Positions 16,141-23,557 of a DNA stretch of 24,975 nt are shown piece by piece (positions within the stretch are counted from its first letter, which is position 1; each line of letters opens with the position of its first letter). Where the stretch lies: the NCBI GenBank assembly GCA_964563925.1, contig CAZLZD010000060.1, forward strand, positions 1 to 24,975, in the 5' to 3' direction. This DNA is from JAUILA01 sp964563925 (GTDB lineage Bacteria > Bacteroidota > Bacteroidia > Cytophagales > Cyclobacteriaceae). The position numbers were made by a program, and so were the translations under genes. The notes beneath the pieces are model-generated. The model was not told the DNA's origin and ran no database searches. It saw nothing but the letters and a program-made list of their open reading frames with translations.

Positions 16141-16214
16141 GGCCTCGTAGCTCAACTGAATAGAGCACCTGATTACGGCTCAGGAGGTTTCAGGTTTGAA
16201 TCCTGACGAGGTCA
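16141..16214 (+). tRNA. tRNA-Arg(ACG)
   Basis: A 74-base cloverleaf. The acceptor is GGCCTCG with CGAGGTC (one G-U pair), the D stem GCTC/GAGC, and the anticodon stem CCTGA/TCAGG with loop TTACGGC (anticodon ACG). The variable loop is AGGTT, the T stem is TCAGG/CCTGA with loop TTTGAAT, and the discriminator is A. CCA is not encoded. The usual G19-C56 tertiary pair is replaced by A19 and T56, which can still pair. A promoter element lies 20 bases upstream and a terminator 13 bases downstream. Confidence 0.96.
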
Positions 16215-16227
16215 CGAAGAGACAAAA

Positions 16228-16258
16228 CCCTTCCCGCGAAAGCGGGGAGGGTTTTTTT
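16228..16258 (+). terminator. rho-independent terminator of tRNA-Arg
   Basis: A 10-base-pair stem (16228-16237 with 16242-16251, one T-G pair), GAAA tetraloop and seven T (16252-16258). Confidence 0.93.
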
Positions 16259-16265
16259 GTTGGGT

Positions 16266-16598
16266 CCGAATGCAGCAAGCAAAGCTTGCGGGCAGGAGGA
16301 GACGACAAAAAAACAGGCAGNNNNNNNNNNNNNNNNNNNNNNNNNNNNNNNNNNNNNNNNNNNNNNNNNNNNNNNNNNNNNNNNNNNNNNNNNNNNNNNN
16401 NNNNNNNNNNNNNNNNNNNNCGGGTTTTGTCTCGGAATTCGGACCGACCAGGGATCGCCGAAGGCAATCCTGACCACCGAATGCAGCAAGCAAAGCTTGC
16501 GGGCAGGAGGAGACGACAAAAAAACAGGCAGACGTAGTCTGCCCGGGTTTTGTCTCGGAATTCGGACCGACCAGGGATCGCCGAAGGCAATCCTGACC
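16266..16598. repeat. tandem palindromic intergenic repeat, 123-base unit, interrupted by gap
   Basis: The block 16266-16320 is identical to 16477-16531, and 16421-16475 is identical to 16544-16598, giving a 123-base period for the second half. Each unit has a hairpin GCAAGC-AAA-GCTTGC (16486-16500) and a larger one with inner stem GGCAGAC-GTA-GTCTGCC (16527-16543) and outer GAGAC/GTCTC arms (16510-16514, 16552-16556). The tRNA 3' flank GAGACAAAACCC (16219-16230) is the reverse complement of GGGTTTTGTCTC in the unit. The repeat ends five bases before the glycosyltransferase stop. All frames read through it, but that is a by-product of the repeat and not evidence of a gene. Confidence 0.85.
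16321..16420. other. assembly gap (100 N) inside the tandem repeat
   Basis: Exactly 100 N, the conventional placeholder for a gap of unknown size. By comparison with the intact unit only 12 bases are needed to close it, or 12 plus a multiple of 123 if more units are missing. Confidence 0.95.
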
Positions 16599-16602
16599 GG
16601 CC

Positions 16603-17313
16603 TTATCTCCTGCCATCCGGATCAGATGCATTCCCCGTCCTGTGATCCTCATAATACTTTTTGATTTTTTCAGGGTGCACCCCCAGTTTATAAAACAGGA
16701 CCAGAACCATGTCGGTTACTAACTGCCGGACAGGACCATGCTTCATGAAACGCCTTGCTGACGTTACCACCGGTTTTGACAGCTTTACAAACCTGCCTTT
16801 GTTACGAATTCGCTTTTGAATCTCCAGGTCTTCCAGGATGGGCCAGTTACGGTATCCCCCGATTTGCCTGAAAATTTCGGTACGCACAAAAATTCCCTGA
16901 TCGCCGTAAGTGAAGAGAGGCGAATTGATCCGGCTGAATAAACTGCATATCTTGAGCAGCCAGTGTTTCCGGTTGAAGGTTAGGTAAAAGCTTCCCCCGG
17001 CAATTTTGGGGTCGGAGAGCCCGGAAGAGATCATCCATAGGGCATCGGTGGGTAACAGGGTGTCGGCATGCAGGAACAGCAGGCATTCTCCGCGTGAATA
17101 TTCCGCTCCGGCATTCATTTGAATTCCTCTTCCTCTTTCAGCATTCAGGCATTTTACCTCGTTGAATTTGTTTGCAATTGTGGTTGTGGCATCGGTGCTT
17201 CCGCCGTCCACCACAATTACTTCAAAATCTCCTTCCAGCCGGAGTGTATGGCGAAGTGTATTCTCCAGGTTCTTCTCTTCATTGAGGCAGGGAATGATTA
17301 TACTGATGTTCAT
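16603..17313 (-). CDS. family 2 glycosyltransferase (TIGR04283-like)
   Basis: A 236-residue GT-A fold enzyme. The N-terminal ISIIIPCLNEEKNLENTL is followed by VIVVDGGSTDAT (D36), NAERGRGIQMNAGA (58-70), FLHADTLLP (the HAD segment, 82-84, in place of DxD) and LEDLEIQKRIR. The GRGxQMNxGA segment marks the TIGR04283 group of glycosyltransferases. The sugar and acceptor are unknown. There is no signal peptide and no clear membrane helix. Its ATG overlaps the oxidoreductase stop by four bases (17310-17313), so the two are co-expressed. The C-terminus lies against the tandem repeat. Confidence 0.88.
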   Translation of the reverse strand: MNISIIIPCLNEEKNLENTLRHTLRLEGDFEVIVVDGGSTDATTTIANKFNEVKCLNAERGRGIQMNAGAEYSRGECLLFLHADTLLPTDALWMISSGLSDPKIAGGSFYLTFNRKHWLLKICSLFSRINSPLFTYGDQGIFVRTEIFRQIGGYRNWPILEDLEIQKRIRNKGRFVKLSKPVVTSARRFMKHGPVRQLVTDMVLVLFYKLGVHPEKIKKYYEDHRTGNASDPDGRR

Positions 17314-17954
17314 TTTCTCAGCTCATCGAGCTGGTAGACGCCATTCGCCTCCGGGTCCTTATACAGCCGGATCATCGCGCTGGCTACGTCTGTCGCCTCA
17401 ATACTTTTGTATTTGCGCATCAGCGGGAGAATAACCGATAAGCCATCGATTACATTTCCGGCCAGTTGTTCGCCCAAACGCGATTCACTGCGTTCTCCCC
17501 TCAAAATGCTGGGTTGAACAAATATGTGACGGCGAAAAGACAAGGACTTCACATCACGGTCGAGTTCGCCCTTTATCCTTGAATAGAAAAACATTGAATC
17601 CGGGGTTGCGCCGGGAGAGGAGATCAATAGGTAATCCGGCACATTATTCTCCGCAGCCAGCCGGGCAAACTCAAATTGATAGGTATAATCCACCTTATAC
17701 TGAGCCTCTTTACTTCCCGCTTTGCGGAGGGTGGTGCCCATGCAGGAAAACAGTACGTCTCCGCGAATCTCCGTTTGTACCTCCCCGGGGTGCTCAAAGT
17801 CTGTTTTCACTTCCTTAAGCTTAGGATCGTTAATCCCGGTGGGCGAGCGAACAAATGCCACCACCCGGTCAAACAGGTCTTCGTCAAGAAGCTGGCGGGT
17901 CAGTGCCTGGCCTACGAGTCCGGTGGCCCCGATGACTAACGCAGTTTTACTCAT
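17310..17954 (-). CDS. NAD(P)-binding atypical short-chain dehydrogenase (TIP30/HTATIP2-like)
   Basis: A 214-residue single-domain Rossmann protein. GATGLVGQALTRQLL (9-23) is the dinucleotide loop, followed by FSCMGTT, YLLISSPGA (active-site serine region) and FYSRIKGELD, which supplies the YxxxK pair. Length and motifs match the NAD(P)H-binding family that includes human HTATIP2 and bacterial YwnB/Yhf-like proteins. The substrate is unknown. It is the first gene of a two-gene operon with the glycosyltransferase and is divergent from the alpha/beta hydrolase, 33 bases away. Confidence 0.85.
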   Translation of the reverse strand: MSKTALVIGATGLVGQALTRQLLDEDLFDRVVAFVRSPTGINDPKLKEVKTDFEHPGEVQTEIRGDVLFSCMGTTLRKAGSKEAQYKVDYTYQFEFARLAAENNVPDYLLISSPGATPDSMFFYSRIKGELDRDVKSLSFRRHIFVQPSILRGERSESRLGEQLAGNVIDGLSVILPLMRKYKSIEATDVASAMIRLYKDPEANGVYQLDELRK

Positions 17955-17987
17955 ACCTTAAGATACAAAAGGCGGGGGAATTACACC

Positions 17988-18773
17988 ATGAGTGAAATTG
18001 TGACAGGGGCAGATCCCTTCAAGAAAGATAATTTTATAACTTCGGGCATGGGCAGGATCAAACGCAAACATCTCAGATACGCCTGGATTATTTTCGGACT
18101 TTCTTTTATGCTCTGGCAAATCTGGACCTACCAGGCCCGTGGAGTAGCGGATGACGCGTACCAGTCTGAGGGCCGGATCGCCTATGAGGCAAATGATGAT
18201 ATGATGAGTTTCAGGGTTGAAGACACCTCCCTGCCGGAGCTTATATTTTTTCCGGGCGGAGGAGTGGACCCGTATGCTTATATTCCGCTCGCGAGAAATC
18301 TGGCAGAAAGGGGTTTTACTATTCATATTGTAAAAATGCCTTACCGGATGTCAGTCTGGGGCTATGACCGGATACTGGAATTATTTGATCTCGAAAACGG
18401 ATCGTATATCCTGGGTGGGCATTCGCAGGGAGCCAAGATGGCCGCCACGTTTGCCCATGAACATCCAGGTCTGCTCGAAGGACTTTTCCTGCTGGGAACT
18501 ATCCATCCCCGTGATTTCAGTATGGCCGGAGAGTCGCTTCGTACCGTAAAAATTACCGCGGAGCATGACGGATATGCCGATGTGGCCGGGGTTGTGTCCA
18601 ATATGGCTAAAATGCCCATGAGCTCGACTTTTTATACGATTGAGGGCGGGAACCACTCGCGGTTCGGACACATGGGTCACCTGCTGATGGACGGGACGGC
18701 CACCATCAGCAGGGAGGAACAGCAGCAACGTGTGGCGGATATCCTGGAGAGCACCTTCGGGGAGAAGAAATAG
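17988..18773 (+). CDS. membrane-anchored alpha/beta hydrolase
   Basis: A 261-residue protein with a single N-terminal membrane helix (about 31-48, YAWIIFGLSFMLWQIW). The hydrolase domain has an oxyanion segment FFPGGG (87-92), nucleophile S146 in GGHSQGAKMA, D194 in TAEHDGYAD and H223 in GGNHSRFG, a complete Ser-Asp-His triad. The substrate is unknown; esterase or lipase-like activity is likely. ATG at 18048 (Met21) is an alternative start that keeps the membrane helix and would leave a longer spacer to the divergent oxidoreductase gene. The membrane sensor gene begins 55 bases downstream. Confidence 0.87.
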   Translation: MSEIVTGADPFKKDNFITSGMGRIKRKHLRYAWIIFGLSFMLWQIWTYQARGVADDAYQSEGRIAYEANDDMMSFRVEDTSLPELIFFPGGGVDPYAYIPLARNLAERGFTIHIVKMPYRMSVWGYDRILELFDLENGSYILGGHSQGAKMAATFAHEHPGLLEGLFLLGTIHPRDFSMAGESLRTVKITAEHDGYADVAGVVSNMAKMPMSSTFYTIEGGNHSRFGHMGHLLMDGTATISREEQQQRVADILESTFGEKK

Positions 18774-18828
18774 TCCGTATTTACGTGAATTTTGGGTACT
18801 TTTATCCGGAACAGAACGTTATTTTTTT

Positions 18829-19482
18829 ATGAGATCCCGTTATCCCTTCTTTCGACGAAACAGACTTCTTTTAATGCTGGCTGTGCTTGCCACCGGACTT
18901 ACCGCGCTTACACTTTGGGAAAAATATAACCGGGACCAGCTGGTATCTTCCTTTGAGACCATGTATGCCGACCGGCTTGTTCCTGCCTCTGAAATATTTC
19001 ATATGTCTAATCTTCTGTATGAACGTGGAAGGTTAATGGAAGAATACAGGCTGCACGGTAACCCCGGCCTGACCAGGGAAAATCTCACGGCGAACGGGGA
19101 AGAAATGGATTCCATTCTCCAGGCTTATGAAAAGACTTACCTTGTGCAGGAAGAAACGCGCCATCTGCCAAAGTACAAGGAGGCCCTCAGCTCCTATCAT
19201 CGCATTGAACAGCATATCCTGAACAACAGTGAGGGCGATTATCATTCCCTGAATCATGCCCTTGACAATGTGCATCATGAATTACTGATGCTGGCAGATA
19301 TCCAGCTTACCGTGGGGAAGCAACTGGCCAGTGGTCATGAAGTGATCCGTGGCACCCTGTCCCTTATGGATACACTGCAAACCGGTTTGTTGCTGATGCT
19401 GGCCTTGCTAGTCATTATTCTCATACAGGATTACCGTTCTAGCCTGCCTAAAATTCCCCAGGGAAAAGCACATCTGAATTAG
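18829..19482 (+). CDS. orphan membrane four-helix-bundle (MCP-like sensor) protein
   Basis: A 217-residue protein. The N-terminal membrane helix (about 11-29) and C-terminal membrane helix (about 184-202) enclose an extracytoplasmic all-helical domain of about 150 residues with the pattern of the four-helix-bundle ligand domain of chemoreceptors. Only about 15 residues follow TM2: there is no HAMP, kinase or methyl-accepting domain. It may be a sensor subunit working with another protein, or a truncated receptor. The frame is open upstream to an ATG at 18730 inside the hydrolase gene, but ATG at 18829 places the membrane helix correctly and follows the hydrolase stop. Confidence 0.72.
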   Translation: MRSRYPFFRRNRLLLMLAVLATGLTALTLWEKYNRDQLVSSFETMYADRLVPASEIFHMSNLLYERGRLMEEYRLHGNPGLTRENLTANGEEMDSILQAYEKTYLVQEETRHLPKYKEALSSYHRIEQHILNNSEGDYHSLNHALDNVHHELLMLADIQLTVGKQLASGHEVIRGTLSLMDTLQTGLLLMLALLVIILIQDYRSSLPKIPQGKAHLN

Positions 19483-19555
19483 GAGTTATACGGAAGAGGC
19501 GGAATACCAGCCCAGCCCCCGCCAAGAGACTCACACACAGTTTCCGCAGTAAATA

Positions 19556-19710
19556 CAAGGTAGTTATAATATGCAAGTTTTGCGCGGAATTCATCATGCA
19601 ATTCCCCCGCTTAGCTGCGTTGCGTACCACTTGCCATTAACAGGTAACTTGTAATGCACAATAGCGTTCATATAAGTAGGTCAACAACAAAGTAATAAAG
19701 CAACAACAAC
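19556..19710 (+). promoter_or_regulatory. conserved 5' leader of paralogue 3
   Basis: Shares ordered blocks with 12487-12639: AAGGTAGT near the start, GCAATTCCCCCGCTTA (19598-19613), GCGTTCA (19664-19670), AGTAGGTCAA and AATAAAGCAACAACAAC up to the ATG. Divergence between blocks is greater than within them, which suggests that some are functional. Confidence 0.6.
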
Positions 19711-20280
19711 ATGAAAACTCTAGCAACAATATTCGCAATCGTAGTCTTTGCCCTTGGCTCAGGAACTACGGAAAAGCTTCTCGAAAGGACTTCTGAAAAA
19801 GTCATTAATCACGTCGAACTTGCCACACCGGCTGAATTCGGATTTGGTCACAATTATTACCTGGATGTGGATAAGGATGGAATGAGCGACTTTCTGTTCA
19901 CCACCTTGTACGTCAATGAAGAGGACGGAATTCACACTAAATACGTTGTGAATGCAATCGGTCAGAACGAAATACTTTCCGTGGATAACAATGCGGCTGT
20001 AGCCGATGCGGGAAATCCTCTTGAGCAGTTTGGTAACATCAGCTGGGCCAATTCACCGGTCTACATTCTTGAGCAGGTTGATAATGGTCAAACCCGTGAG
20101 TGGAAGGGACTATGGTCAGGTGATCGTGACCAGTACGTCGGAATCAAACTGGTAAAGGACGGTCATGCCTACACAGGATGGGTGAAGGTCTTCATCGACC
20201 AGTCTGACGAGAAAGCCCAGGTCGAAGGATATGCCATCAACCGGGTTCCTGAAAGCGTGATCGCCGCAGGAGAGAAGTAA
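19711..20280 (+). CDS. small secreted protein with DxDxDGxxD motif, paralogue 3
   Basis: A 189-residue protein with a signal-like N-terminus (MKTLATIFAIVVFALGSG), calcium-loop-like D52-V-D-K-D-G-M-S-D60, FLFTTLYVNEED, SVDNNAAVADAGNPL, QFGNISW, GLWSGDRDQYVGIKLV and GWVKVFIDQS. It is closest to paralogue 2 and lies about 7 kb from it. A strong terminator follows 23 bases after the stop, so it is a single-gene unit. Function unknown. Confidence 0.82.
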   Translation: MKTLATIFAIVVFALGSGTTEKLLERTSEKVINHVELATPAEFGFGHNYYLDVDKDGMSDFLFTTLYVNEEDGIHTKYVVNAIGQNEILSVDNNAAVADAGNPLEQFGNISWANSPVYILEQVDNGQTREWKGLWSGDRDQYVGIKLVKDGHAYTGWVKVFIDQSDEKAQVEGYAINRVPESVIAAGEK

Positions 20281-20303
20281 TTCAGGACAAAAGGAAGAAG
20301 GCA

Positions 20304-20332
20304 GGGAGTGCACTACGCACTCCCTTTTTTTT
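20304..20332 (+). terminator. rho-independent terminator of paralogue 3
   Basis: A perfect 8-base-pair stem GGGAGTGC (20304-20311) with GCACTCCC (20317-20324), 5-base loop, then eight T (20325-20332). Confidence 0.94.
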
Positions 20333-20361
20333 ATTCAGATTTCAGGGTTTGGGCAGGGACG

Positions 20362-20394
20362 AAAAAAAATCCCGCCATTCGAAAAGCGGGATTT
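20362..20394 (-). terminator. rho-independent terminator of the cytochrome c gene
   Basis: On the minus strand a 9-base-pair stem (20386-20394 with 20367-20375, AAATCCCGC/GCGGGATTT) is followed by a T-run matching the A-run at 20362-20369. It lies just after the cytochrome c stop and faces the terminator of paralogue 3. Confidence 0.88.
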
Positions 20395-20416
20395 CAACTT
20401 TGGTAGTATGGTTGGC

Positions 20417-21034
20417 CTAACTGCCCTGGGCAGAAGCCATGGCTCTTACTTCATCCGGAGAAACAGGATCAGGAACCTGGTTATCGACCGGGGGTAATGA
20501 TTGCAGGTACAGGTAAATGGCTTTGAGGTCTTCGTCGGTTGCGTTCGCGAGGTTTTCCCAGGGCATGGGTGGCATGATTGGACGTCCTTGCTCGACTCCC
20601 ATATGTTTACCCGATCGTATCGCTTTAATAAAGACTTCAAGTGTCCAGCCTTTTATCCCGGTTTCATGCGGAGTCAGGTTTCTGGCATACGTCATTCCCC
20701 ATGGGCCGACGGCGACGGTCAGGTCACCTGAGAACAGGGCCCAGTAGCCTGGTTCGAGTGCTTTCAGGTCGACCGGAGGCAATGGGGAACCGCTGGGATG
20801 GCCTGACAACAACCTCGATTTATCCAGTTGCATCATCCCGTCAGGGAATATTTTCGGGGTATGGCAATCATGGCAACCGCTGACATCAGTAAGATATTTT
20901 CCGTGGAGGACATATTCCTCGGCAGACATTTCCTGCGGAGCCGCTTCGGCCTGGGAAACGGGGTTTGTGCATGCTGATAAATACGCGGCTGCAATCATCC
21001 CGAAAGCGACCACGGGTACTACGAATTGTTTCAT
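20417..21034 (-). CDS. monohaem cytochrome c lipoprotein
   Basis: A 205-residue protein starting at ATG 21034, giving a lipoprotein signal MKQFVVPVVAFGMIAAAYLSAC with lipobox LSAC and lipidated C22. An upstream in-frame ATG at 21067 would add 11 residues before the signal peptide and is less likely. One haem site is present, C54-H-D-C57-H58. RPIMPPMPWENLA near residue 160 probably gives the axial methionine, and LKAIYLYLQSLPP is the usual C-terminal helix of class I cytochromes c. It is likely a periplasmic electron carrier anchored to a membrane. No oxidase or dehydrogenase partner is next to it. Own terminator at 20362-20394. Confidence 0.87.
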   Translation of the reverse strand: MKQFVVPVVAFGMIAAAYLSACTNPVSQAEAAPQEMSAEEYVLHGKYLTDVSGCHDCHTPKIFPDGMMQLDKSRLLSGHPSGSPLPPVDLKALEPGYWALFSGDLTVAVGPWGMTYARNLTPHETGIKGWTLEVFIKAIRSGKHMGVEQGRPIMPPMPWENLANATDEDLKAIYLYLQSLPPVDNQVPDPVSPDEVRAMASAQGS

Positions 21035-21487
21035 TTTGTTGTTGCTGATTAAGAACTTACGGCACAATGTACCGCCTTTGCGGATTATTTAAAAGTCCGG
21101 CAGGTATGATTATTTGCATTCGGATTTCTGAGATACCCTTTTGTGCGGTTCACATTGGATTTTGGCTGGTTCGCTCCGATTGGGCAAAACATTACCCCCT
21201 GACCTGCGTTTAACTAACACAAAACCAGAAAGTTAATTAAAGGCTCTCATAACACGCAAATTAAGCAATCCGGAAGCGTGGAGTACTAATTGATCCCGGG
21301 GCACAGGAGGTCCTTATACAACCGCGGAAGGAAGACTTTTGAGAAAGTAGAAAGTAACTTATAATTCCGGATGCGGCCTGTGCAATGAGGTCATGAGGTA
21401 TCCACGGTCCGGATTCTTTTATTTTTCCCTGATTGATCATTCCGGATAACTTTTTAAAGTCACAGGGAATAGAGCTATCTTAATCAC
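21035..21487. other. 453-base intergenic region between cytochrome c and histidine kinase genes
   Basis: This spacer between two divergent transcription units has no convincing coding frame. TAACTTTT at 21447-21454, with a T-rich stretch about 20 bases upstream, is a weak promoter candidate for the kinase gene. No terminator, tRNA or riboswitch-like fold was recognised. Confidence 0.6.
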
Positions 21488-22549
21488 ATGAAATTGTCAA
21501 AGGCGACATTGTACTTCATTTTTGCCACACTGTTTTCGCTTGCGATAGGTATGATGATTCATCTTGATCTTTTTCTGGAGGTACTTTCAGATTCGATCAG
21601 TTATGAAGATCAGCAGCGGGCCTTGCAGCGCCTGTTCCAGTTTTTTCCTTCTACCTTTCTGGTTGCCTTCTTTACCTTCACCATCAATTATTTCATTCTC
21701 CGTCCGCTTGACGGGGGCCAAGAAAAGCAGGTTAGGCGTTTCATATACGCGGTGGTACTCACCATTATCTCTGTATATGTCTTGAGCGATATATTTTTCA
21801 GTATACGCATGGGGCGCGGACTTGATTTTGACTTCGGGTTTGAGGTCAATTACTTCCTGAAAGACCTGATTCTGTCCGCGATCATTCTCGGCGGAATATT
21901 CTCCATCAAAATTTTGTACGACAAACAGCAATATGAAGTGGAGAATGAAAGGCTGGTGAGGGAAAACCTGCTGAGCCGGTATGAGGCCCTGAAAACCCAG
22001 GTCAGTCCGCATTTTCTGTTCAATTCACTTTCTGCCCTTAAAGCCCTGATTGCTGAAGACAAGAATGCCGCACGAAACTACCTGGACCATTTGTCCGACG
22101 TCCTTCGGAATACGTTGCAAAAACGGGATAATCAAACCGTCACCATAGGGGAGGAGCTTGAATTGCTTGATTCCTACCTTTACCTGATCAAGATGAGGTA
22201 TGCCGAGAACCTTCAGATTGATATTTCCATCCCTCCAAAGTACCGGGTATACCGTATTCCGCAGCTTGCCCTGCAAACCCTGGTGGAAAATGCTGTGAAG
22301 CACAACGTGATCAGCCGGAAGAAGATCCTGGAGATCAGCATTTATATACAGAATGAACACCTGATTGTGCGCAATACGCGTCACCGGAAGCAGCATCCTG
22401 AGGAAGGAACGGGAATCGGGTTGCCCAACCTTTCCAGTCAGTATAAACTCATTAACGGAGCTGAAATTCATATCAGCCAGACCGCTGATCAGTTCCAGGT
22501 AGCATTGCCCTTATTAACACCGACTGAACATGAAAGCATTAGTGGTTGA
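21488..22549 (+). CDS. LytS-type sensor histidine kinase
   Basis: A 353-residue protein with four membrane helices (about 8-26, 51-71, 84-104, 122-143) and a short coiled coil (145-168). The His-kinase (LytS/YehU family) domain begins LKTQVSPHFLFNSLSALK, with phospho-accepting H175. The ATP-binding part has an N-box LQTLVENAVKHN and G-box GTGIGLPNL. There is no extracytoplasmic domain of any size, so the signal is probably sensed in the membrane. The last 20 bases overlap the response regulator gene, a standard arrangement for this pair type in Bacteroidota. Confidence 0.93.
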   Translation: MKLSKATLYFIFATLFSLAIGMMIHLDLFLEVLSDSISYEDQQRALQRLFQFFPSTFLVAFFTFTINYFILRPLDGGQEKQVRRFIYAVVLTIISVYVLSDIFFSIRMGRGLDFDFGFEVNYFLKDLILSAIILGGIFSIKILYDKQQYEVENERLVRENLLSRYEALKTQVSPHFLFNSLSALKALIAEDKNAARNYLDHLSDVLRNTLQKRDNQTVTIGEELELLDSYLYLIKMRYAENLQIDISIPPKYRVYRIPQLALQTLVENAVKHNVISRKKILEISIYIQNEHLIVRNTRHRKQHPEEGTGIGLPNLSSQYKLINGAEIHISQTADQFQVALPLLTPTEHESISG

Positions 22550-23282
22550 AGATGAGCTCGCCTCGGCCCGGAATCTGAAACAAATCCTGGCTGATAACGG
22601 GCAAACGGAGGTAATCGGACAACTCGACAGTATTGAGGATACCGTGACCTGGTTGAAGGAGAATGATCCGCCGGATGTGCTGTTCCTGGATATTCACCTG
22701 GCGGATGGGTCTGCCTTTGAAATATTTCAGCAGGTGAAGGTGCAGTGCCCGGTCATATTCACCACGGCTTATGACGAATACGCGCTGAAAGCATTCAAAG
22801 TGAACAGTGTGTCCTATTTGCTTAAACCGATAAAGCAAAAGGATGTCGAGGCGGCGCTCGACAAGTTGATATCCCTTCAGAAACCGAATACCACCAATGA
22901 AGATGTCAGCTCCCTGCTCAAAATGATCAGGCCGGAGAAAAAGTATAAATCCCACTTCCTGGTGTCTGTGAGAGGGGATAAGCTGCAGCCGCTCGCTGCT
23001 GATGAACTGGCCTGCATTCATATCTCGGAAGGACTGGTCCGTGCCTTCACGTTTAACCAGCACATGTATTTTCTGGATCAGACCATGGACGAGCTTGAAG
23101 ATTGCCTGAATCCTGAAACCTTTTACCGTGCCAACCGCCAAACGATCATTTCCCGCAAGGCCATTAAGGATCTTGATGCCTGGCTGAACCACCGCCTGAA
23201 GGTAAACCTGGTAATCCCGTTTGAGGAGGATATTCTCATCAGCAAGGCGAAGGTCAGGGAATTTAAGGAGTGGATCGCGTAG
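22530..23282 (+). CDS. LytTR-family response regulator
   Basis: A 250-residue protein. The receiver domain (1-118) has acidic residues E7, D8 and E9, phospho-acceptor D54 in LFLDIHLADG, TTAYDEYALKAF and LLKPIK (K102). A linker follows, then the LytTR DNA-binding domain (about 143-248; LVSVRGDKLQPLAADEL, FYRANRQTIISRKAI). It is the cognate partner of the overlapping LytS-type kinase. Targets are unknown; autoregulation through the long upstream spacer is possible. Confidence 0.94.
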   Translation: MKALVVEDELASARNLKQILADNGQTEVIGQLDSIEDTVTWLKENDPPDVLFLDIHLADGSAFEIFQQVKVQCPVIFTTAYDEYALKAFKVNSVSYLLKPIKQKDVEAALDKLISLQKPNTTNEDVSSLLKMIRPEKKYKSHFLVSVRGDKLQPLAADELACIHISEGLVRAFTFNQHMYFLDQTMDELEDCLNPETFYRANRQTIISRKAIKDLDAWLNHRLKVNLVIPFEEDILISKAKVREFKEWIA

Positions 23283-23325
23283 GAGGTGGATACCTGTCAC
23301 CTCGAACACCCCTCATCCCCTCGTC

Positions 23326-23425
23326 NNNNNNNNNNNNNNNNNNNNNNNNNNNNNNNNNNNNNNNNNNNNNNNNNNNNNNNNNNNNNNNNNNNNNNNNNNN
23401 NNNNNNNNNNNNNNNNNNNNNNNNN
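23326..23425. other. assembly gap (100 N)
   Basis: Exactly 100 N in the 275-base spacer between the response regulator and the convergent hydrolase. The flanks contain related short motifs (CTCATCCC before the gap, GAGGATGA and AAGGATGA after), so a repeat may have caused the gap. Confidence 0.95.
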
Positions 23426-23462
23426 GGATCTCCTTCATCAACCGTCAAAATAAAGGAGATCC
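23426..23462. repeat. inverted repeat next to the gap
   Basis: GGATCTCCTT (23426-23435) and AAGGAGATCC (23453-23462) form a perfect 10-base inverted repeat with a 17-base loop. No T-run follows on either visible side; the left side is the gap, so a minus-strand terminator for the hydrolase cannot be excluded. Confidence 0.65.
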
Positions 23463-23557
23463 TCGATCAGTAGCATACTAGTCTCATTTGACAATACGGT
23501 CGAGGATGACGCATGGTCAAGGATGAACGTATGGTCGGGGATTATGGTGGTGGACAT

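Noticed and set aside
16141..16600. tRNA-associated integration site of a genomic island
   Set aside because: No integrase gene lies in the window and no second copy of the tRNA 3' end was found; the inverted GAGACAAAACCC lies outside the tRNA and belongs to the repeat.
16180..16664. Overlapping reading frames on both strands through the repeat and gap
   Set aside because: They are produced by the 123-base repeat and the N-run, have no start signals or family similarity, and overlap the tRNA, its terminator and the glycosyltransferase end.
22539..23309. 256-codon minus-strand frame opposite the LytTR regulator
   Set aside because: It is the antisense shadow of a clear receiver-LytTR gene and resembles no known protein.
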